Shown piece after piece: positions 27,701 to 36,700 of a DNA stretch of 64,000 bases; position 1 is the first letter of the stretch, and each line of letters starts with the position of its first letter. The stretch comes from Rhinopithecus roxellana. Its lineage: Eukaryota > Chordata > Mammalia > Primates > Cercopithecidae. Location: NCBI RefSeq assembly GCF_007565055.1, contig NC_044563.1:98169489-98233488 (forward strand), in the 5' to 3' direction. Under the pieces are notes generated by a model. That model was not told the DNA's origin and made no database searches. It saw only the letters and a list, made by a program, of their open reading frames with translations. Made by a program: the position numbers and the translations under genes.

Positions 27701-30700
27701 ATCTGGCTTACTGCCACCAGCTGACAATTCAGATTCCTTTGCTACTGAAGAAAACAGGCTTAAATCCTGAATCATTTCAGTACCTCCTGAAGAAGCCCCT
27801 AGCTACCATCAACACACAATGAAGTTCCTAGAGAGTATTCATCAAGACAAAGAAAAGACTATCTTTCAGATTTGCTACTTTTCCTAAGTATTAGAATTTC
27901 CTTAAGGGTATAAAATAATATATTTTAAAACATAATTATATAGTAAGACTTACCCAAGATTTTTATCACTGCTGATGGACACACATATCTCCTGGAAACA
28001 GGCCATATTACCTAAAATTCCCACACAGATTTCCTGCCAAATCAAATTTTACAAGTCACAATGGCTCTGAGACGAAAAACATAAACAAAAATATCAACTT
28101 GAACAAAAACTTTCACTGAGCCAACTTTTGGGGTAAGGCAGAGGGGAGGCAGGATAAAGACATATACTGCCTGTACCCTAACCTTGACAAGCTTACAGTA
28201 TTTGAGAAGGGATGAAAGACATAAGAACAAGAAAGGGCAAAGGCAGGAGCTATGGAAGAACTCCTATCGATAAAACGAGTGTTAAATGATTGACAGGATT
28301 GAGATATGCAAACAAAAAGACAGATGTTCAAATAAGGGGAAAGTATCAGCAAAGGCAGGAAGGGAATCATGTATGTGGTGAAGATGGTAGACAATAAAGT
28401 ACTCCGGTTGTGGCACAAAGTGGGTGAACAGCATGAGGTAAATACTGCCGGTATAAAGGACTGAGATTAAGGGCTCTGAATGCCGTGCTGAAGAATTAGA
28501 CTTAATCTGGGAAGTTATTTGGAATCATGAAGATGCTCAAGGAGGGGAGACAACATACTGAAACAGTGTCTTAGAAAGATTATACTGGTGGCAAAATGCG
28601 TAATGTATTAGTAGTCCCTCTTTATCCATGGTATCAGTTACCCATGGTCAACTTTGGTATAAAAGCACTAAACGGAAAAGTCCAGAAATAAACAATTCAT
28701 GTTTTAAATTGCACGTCTTTCTGAGTAGCATGATGAAATCTTGCACCGTCTCACCCGGGATGTGACTCATTCTTTTGTTCAACATATCCATACTGTATAC
28801 ACTGCCTGCCCATTAGTTACTTAGTAGCCATCTTGGCTATCAGATCGACCATCATGGTATCTCACAGGGCTTGTGTTCATGTCACCCTTATTTTACTTAA
28901 TAATGGCCCCAAAGCACAAGAGTAGCGATGCTGGCAATTTGGATATGTCAACGAGCCACCATTAAGTGCTTTCTTTACATGAAAAGGTGAAAGTTCTTGA
29001 CTTCATAAGAAAAACATACAAAAATGTATGCTGAAGTTGCTTAGGATCTCTAAGAACAAATCTATCCATGAAATTGTGAAGAAGGAAAAGGAAATTTGTG
29101 TATATTATAAATAGGGTTCAGTTCTATCCTTGGTTTTAGGCACTGGGGGCCTTGGAATGTATCCCCCAAGGATAAGGGGAGACTAGTGCATAGGGAAAAG
29201 AAGTTGAAAAGAATTTAAGAATCTATCTCAGTAATAGTTAATTAATATGTAATAACATTTATTACCACTCATTATGGCCAGGCATTACTCTAAGCATTTT
29301 CCATGTATAATTTCATATAATAACTTGGGTGATAGGTACTAATAGTATCCCCATTTTTTCAGATGAGGAAACTAAGGCACAGAGAAGTTAAGCTACTTGC
29401 CTAATAGGATCTTGAGATCTCCAACTAGAACACGGCAGAGCTCCAGAGCTTGAGTATTTAACCACTATTCCAAACTGCACCTCAGTTATCAAGACGCAAG
29501 AGGAGGAGGGCCCTCAGGCATGGAAAAGGATGAAGCTGAGGAAGACTCTCAAGGTAAAAGCAAAATAATCCAACGTGAGGATAAGGGAGAAAGCAGCTGA
29601 ACTTGACTCCTAGCTTTCAAGTTGCCTCATTTCCCCAGTCAGTGATATTGGTCCCATTGACAGGAAAACTAAAAAAGAAAGTGCATAAAAGGCTACAATG
29701 AGTTCAGATGGTACGGTGTTTCCAAGCTTGCTGGAATGTAAGAATCACTCAGGGAGCTTGTTAAAAATACAGATTTCCAAATCTCATCTCAGATCTACTG
29801 AATTATAATTCCCAGGGTAGAGCCTGGAAAGCTATTGTTTACCCAGCATATACCAGGTGACTTTTATGATCAGATAAGCGTGAACATAAATCACTGAGGA
29901 CATACACAATCACGGTTAGAGAGCACAGTTGACCCTTGAACAACACAGGTTTCAATGTGTGGGTCCACTATAGGTGGATTTTTTCTAACCAAACTTGGAA
30001 TGAAAATAGTGTCCTCAAGATGCAAAACCTGCATAATATGCAGAGCTGACTTTTCATACACACAGGTTCCACAGAGCTGACTGCAGAATTGAGTATGTGC
30101 GGATTTCAGTATGGGGGAATGTCTTGCAACCATCCCCCATGTATACCAAGGGACAACTGTACAGCATGCAAGGAGAGAATGCCTGAAGAAAGTTGGAGAT
30201 GTGACATCAGTTATCAGAAAGGAAGTCGAGGCTTTGCTCCTACAGGCGAGTTGCAACTTAAAGGTGTAAAGAAAACACATAAGTTCACTAGGAAAATGAA
30301 TATAATGAGAGCAAAGGATCAGGCCTACACCTTACAAAATGTCCATATTCAGGACAGTATAAAAAAGGAAGAAAGAAAAAAGCCAATGAAAGGTGAGAGA
30401 GGAGTGACTCAACAGTGAGATGACACAGGAACCACAGAAATGGAGTTTCAAAAAAATATGGGTGGTCAAATGTTGGGAAAAGATTAAGAGTGAGTAGGGG
30501 CAGAAAAAAACCACATACATTTCCCTTATAAACTAAAGAGGGAATAACTGAACTTCCAATCAAAGATCAAGTTTTTCTGTCTTGGCTGCTCACTGGAATC
30601 ACCTGGGGAACTTTAAAAGCTGGCCAAAGTCTCACACTTGCAGATTCTGCTTTAACTCATCTAGGGTATGGCCTGACTCAAGATTTTCAAAAGTTCCCCA

Positions 30701-33700
30701 GGGCAAAGCTTCTCAGAGTGTGGCAATGCTCCAGAGCACCAGCGTCACCTGGGAACATATTAGGAATCCTGGACCTACTGGACTAGAAACTCTGGAGGGG
30801 GGCTTGGCGATTAGTGATGCGGGGACATGCTTAAGTTTGAGAGCCCATGTCCCAGGTGATTCTAACATGCAGCCAAGGCTGAGAATCACTGTGGCAGCAG
30901 ATGGTGGCCAGCGGGTATATACAACAATATGACTAAATCCTAAAAGGTGCCATTCCTGACATAAGTTTATTTTTTTATACACTAGTAGTGAGTAAATATA
31001 TTTACTCACTACTTTTTTGTACAGAAAAACTCAGTACAAAAATAGCATAATCATCAAGTCTTACATTAATATAAGGAACCAAGGAAAAAATGGTTAATCA
31101 GGCCCTAATTCAGACAGAACATTCTACTTAAATAAGAATTTTAATTCAACATTCAATTTGTAAAAACACACTATGGAATTCTCCATTTTATAATCTGAAA
31201 GAGAGGAAATACAGTACAGTGGTTATACCTGAGTCAGGCCTAGGCTGAAATCTCAGCTCCATTCTTTCCTAGTTGTGTGACCCTGAACACATATCTTCAC
31301 CCAAGATCTAGTTCTTTAAAAGTATACCTCATAGTAGTAAGACCAGGTATTCAGTAAACAGCAGTTCTTCATAATTACAATTATTGAACAGATATTTACT
31401 AATCCATGTATGCACAGCACATGGCAATTTAATTGGCAATAAAGCACAGTACACTGCACACATTATATAAGGTCCTCTCCTTTAGTCTTTATATATTGTT
31501 CTTGGCAGTTTACTAACAGCAATGACCACTGAAAGCTTACTTACTTACTTGGGAAGGTGTGGAAGGCCAAGTACTACTGTGAATAACAGATGCAAATACT
31601 GAGAGGGGACAGAAGGCACCCAAAGGGAGGCACAGAGACAGTGTGAGACAGGGAGAAGAAAGGCCTGGCTAAATCAGAAGGGTTACCTGGTTGTCCAGAT
31701 TTTATGCTGGAAAGATGAGTTAGGTTCAGAGAGTAGAAGTCTTGAGCAGCAGGCTAAGTTTACAATAGTTTTCAAGCAATGGTGGATTTTGTCAGTAAAA
31801 AAGAGCAATCAATTGGAAAATGGGAGGCCCGGGTTCTGCTCCTTGCTCTGATACATACTAGCAGCATAACAGTGGTTATGCCTAACTCGTCTCCACAGCA
31901 GTTAAATGAAAGTGCTAATTTCCCTGGTCCAGCCTGAATCTATAATTCTATGATTCTAAAAATTTAATATTATTAAATTATTAAAAATTTAATATTATTA
32001 AATTATTACAGGCGCTCATGCTTATAATCCCAGTACTTTGGGAGGCCAAGGTGGGAGGATCACTTGAGGCCAGGAGTTCAAGACCACCCTGAGCAACATA
32101 AGGAGACCCCTGTCTTCACAAAATAACAATGAAAATTAGCTGGGTGTGGTGGCTTACACCTATAGTCCCTATACTATAGTTAACTATAGTCCCAGTTACT
32201 TGGGAGGCTGAGGTGGGAGGGTCCCTCGAGCCCAGGAGGTCAAGACTGCAGTGAGCTGTGATCAATGCCACTGTACCCTAAGCCTTGGAGACATAGTGAG
32301 ACCCTGTCTCAAAAATAAAATAAAATAAATTTAAATAGCAAATTACCTAGGACCTGGCAATGTTCAGTTAACATCTACAGGCTGATTTGTTGATTTACAG
32401 TCAGTAAGAAAATCAAAGTGAGAAAAATAAATGACCATCCAGCACTATCTGTTCTTATTGCTTCAAAGAAGACTTTAGAAATGTACATACTTACTCTTAA
32501 TCGAGGACACTTGGACTTAGCCAGTACTCCCATGAATATATCAGGAGCGTTAAATTCTTGGAGAAATAAAGCCACATCCTGAAAAGAAAAATGATTATTA
32601 GCGTGGATATTGAATATTCTTCCCTAAACCCCAAAGCTTAGGCAACCATAAAATTCTATATCAAAATTAGAATTTTAGGCCAGGTGCGGTGGCTCACACC
32701 TGCAATCCTAGCACTTTGGGAGGCCAAGGCTGGCAGACTGCCTGAGCTCAGGAGTTCACGACCAGCCTGGGTAACACGGTGAAACTCCATCTCTACTAAA
32801 AATACAAAAAAACTAGCTGGGCGTGGCAGCGTGCACCTGTAGTCCCAGCTACTCAGGAGGCTGAGGCAGGCGAATTGCTTGAACCCGGGAGGTGGAGGTT
32901 GCAGTGAGGCGAGATTGCACCACTGCACTCCAGCCTGGGCAACAGAGCAAGACTCTGTCTCCAAAAAACATTTAAAAATAAAATAAAATTAGAATTTTAG
33001 ACACAAGAAAAGAAAAAAAAACCACAGGCTTAGGAACTGTGTCAACAGACAAAAGGGATACTAGAGAGTCTTTATGGTAACTGGTCCCAGACAATGGAAC
33101 AATTTTGTAAACAAATCTAAACTACCTACAATACTCCGGAGGATTATCCCACTCTTTTCTGCCCCGAATCTATTTACCTTAATAATGTTTCTGCCCACTA
33201 GGAATTCTCATTAAACACATCCAAACACATTTGGTGATTACCTATGAGGTATTAAGCTAGAAGTGGGGGACAAGGGAAAAAAGCAACATGCTGGGCACAG
33301 TGGCTCACACCTGTAATCCTAACACTTTGGGAGGCTGGTTAGAAAGCTGAGGTTGGTGGATCACTTGAGCCCAGGAGTTTGAGACCAGCTTGGGCAAACA
33401 TGGTGAAAACCCATATCCACAAAAAATACAAAAATTAGCCAGGTGTGGTGGCACATGCCTGCAGTCCCAGCTACTTGGGAGGCTGAGGTGGGAGGATCAC
33501 TTGAGCCTGGGGGGGTTGAGGTTGCAGTGAGCCATGACTTTGCTACTGTACTCCAGCCTGGGCAACACAGCGAGAAAAAAAGAGTAAAACTTGGCTGGGA
33601 GAGGTGGCTCACACCTGTAATCCTAATACTTTCAGAGGCCAGGGCAGGAAGATCACTTGAGCCCAGGAGTTCGAGACCAGCCTAAGCAAACATAGTGAAA

Positions 33701-36700
33701 CACCATCTCTACAAAAAATACAAAAATTAGCTGGGCATGGTGGTGTACCATCTGTAGTCCCAGCTACTCAGGAGGCTGAGGTGGAAGGATTGCTTGAACC
33801 CGTGAGGCACAGGTTGCAGTAAGCTGAGATATCGCCACTGCACTCCAGCCTGTGCAACAGAGTGAGACCTTGTCACAAACAAAAACAAAATTCCTTCTTG
33901 TCCTCCAAGAGCTTAAAACACAGTAGGGGAAAGAAGTCAAGAACTGCTATAGGGTCCCGTCCAAAACCGGAACTTGTGTTTTCAAAATCATCAACAGAAT
34001 AAAAAGTCTGATGACAATGTAACTGTGGTAGCCTCATAACTTCTTCCTAGAGAGTCTGCCACAGTGCTGAAAGGGGCATAACATACAGATGACATGTGAG
34101 TGGACATGTGGCCCCAAATGGGCCAAATCTCACCTAGGAATGTAAGACACAAAAGCTAAGTCAGTTTGCTTGGGGATTTGCAATGTAAAATATATAAATA
34201 AAATTAAGTTTCTGGCTGTCTACTGCTTCAGATTTTCACTAAATTTGAGGTGTATATTTGAGAAGCCTTAACTTAAAATATAAGCTGCATGCATTAAAGG
34301 GCCCTGGAACACCTCAAAGAGAGACGCAATTATTCTCCACAGCAACTGAAACCAGTAACCTGCCAGACAACTGACTGGGAGAGACACACTCTACTTACTA
34401 AAAGACCATGGTCTGAGAAAATAATATTTTCAAAGATACACTCTAAACTGAAAGTCATAACAGCAGATTCTCTTCACTGTAAGTGATCAAGCTGTCTGTC
34501 CTGTGGGCAATTCTTTGTCACATGCAGAAATTTTTAAATTTAATGGTAATTCCTGGAGTAGCACAAGGGTGGCCTAACAATATCAATACCAACAGTAATA
34601 AAATTAACATTCATTGAACAAGTATTAAATGCCAGGCACAGTGAAGTGGCTTGCATGCTATCTCATTTAGTTCTCAAAACAACTCTATCAAACTAGTTAA
34701 CATTATTAGTCCCATTACACTCATAAGCAAACTGAAGTTTAAAAAGTTCAGCAACCTGCCCAAGATTATACAGTCTCAGTAGAGTAAAGCTAGGATTTGA
34801 ACCCACCTGAGTCTGACTTGAGCCTATGGTCTTGCTTTTTAAAAGAGATGGGGGTCTTGCTTTCCTGTCCATACCAGAGCAGTGGCTATTCACAGATTCA
34901 CAGGCATTATCATAGCTCACTGCAGCCTCCAACTACTGGGCTCAAGTGATCCTCCTGCCTTAGCCTTCCAAATAACTGGGAATATAGGCAAGTACCTAGT
35001 GAGACTATGTTCTTAACCACTACAACATGCTACCTCTCAGGTATTCATCTATTCATTCATTACTCCCCAAATATTTTCTGAAAAACCTAATAGGCACTGT
35101 TTTAGATTCTGGGGACACATCGGTGAACAAGCTAAATAAGGACTCAGTCCCAAGGAATTTTCTTTCTAAATAAATGAACAAACAATAAATATATAAACAA
35201 CTGAACTACACAATTTCTAAAAGAAAATAAGATGGTATGTGCTAGAAACCCAGATAAAGGGGGCTACTTTAGACATGACATTGAAGAAGGTATTTCAGAA
35301 GGGGTGACATTATGCTTTGATGAGAAAGAATTTAAATCCATCAGAGGACACATGTAACAGAGTGAAGCAATTCTGTGGGAACACTGAAATGAGAGGTTAA
35401 TTCTGACTGGAGGGTCTGGGGTGGCATCACAGAGGAGGTGACACTGAAGCCGGGCCACAAACAGTGAGAAGGATTTTGCCAGCTGGAAGCCATTCTAAAC
35501 AGAGAGGCATGAATAGTACCCATGGACACATGAAAGTACAGGAAGTATCTATCTGGAGGTCTCTGGTCCTCGCACACTGAATTCGTGGTTACAGAGCAAT
35601 AAGAGACAAGGCTGAGATATAAACTCACTAGACTTTGCACCACGGACTTCAATGGTCAGTGAAGAGCTTAGTTCTGAGTGGTGCCTCAAGGGCACCTCTT
35701 GTAAGGGAGCAAAAGGAGGCCAAAGAACATGACTTTGCCCCGCACCAATAGCACCAATAACCTCCTTCAAACAGCAGCACTGTTTTCTCAATTTTAAAAC
35801 TGAGATTTTCACCCTAAGAGTTCATTTAAAACACAGGTTTTATTTCTTTTAAAAAAAAATGTAACCATAATTTATCAATAATTGTAGAGCAAACAGAAAG
35901 TAGATCTGAACAATACTCTCAACCAACCTGATCTGACATTGGTAATAAGATACTCCACCCAGCAACAGCAGAACACACATGCTTTTTAAGTGAACATGTC
36001 TTTTAAGTGATAGTAAAGACAAAGTAAAGACAAAGATAGATTGGTAAAGACAGACCATATTCTGGGCTATAAAACAAGTCTCAACACATTTAAAAGGATT
36101 CAGTGTTCAACGACCACAGCAACAGAAAGATAACTAAAACATTCCCAAATATTTGAATCTTATTTATGAACCAAAGAAAAAGTAAAGAATATTAGAAAGT
36201 ATTCTGAACTTCTGTGGCCATGGTGGCTCATGCCTGTAATCCCAGTACTTTGGGAGGCTGGGGCAGGCAGATCACTTGAGGCCAGGAGTTCAAGACCAGC
36301 CTGGCCAATATGGCAAAACCCCATCTCTACAAAAAGTACAAAGCAAGACTCTGTCTTAAAAAAAATTGTAAACACAGCATATCAGAATTTGTGGAATACT
36401 GGTAAAGCATAAATATTTAGGGAAAATTTTATAGTGCTAGATGTCTATCTTTAAAAAGAAAGATTTCAAAGTATAAAGTATGTGGACAACTGATTTTTGA
36501 CAAAGATGCAAAAGCAATTAGTGGAGAAAGGATCATCTTTTCAACAAATGAACTAGAACAATTGAATATCCATAGGCAAAAAAATAAACTTCAACCCATC
36601 CTTGCACTATGTACTATACAAAAATTAACTCAAAATGGATCACAGACTTCTATGTAAAACCTAAAATTATAAAACTTTTAGAAGAAAATGTAAGAAAACA

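Noticed and set aside
28921..29060. Functional Tigger transposase
   Set aside because: Only a short N-terminal stretch is recognisable, it meets stops, and the element is only about 578 bp.
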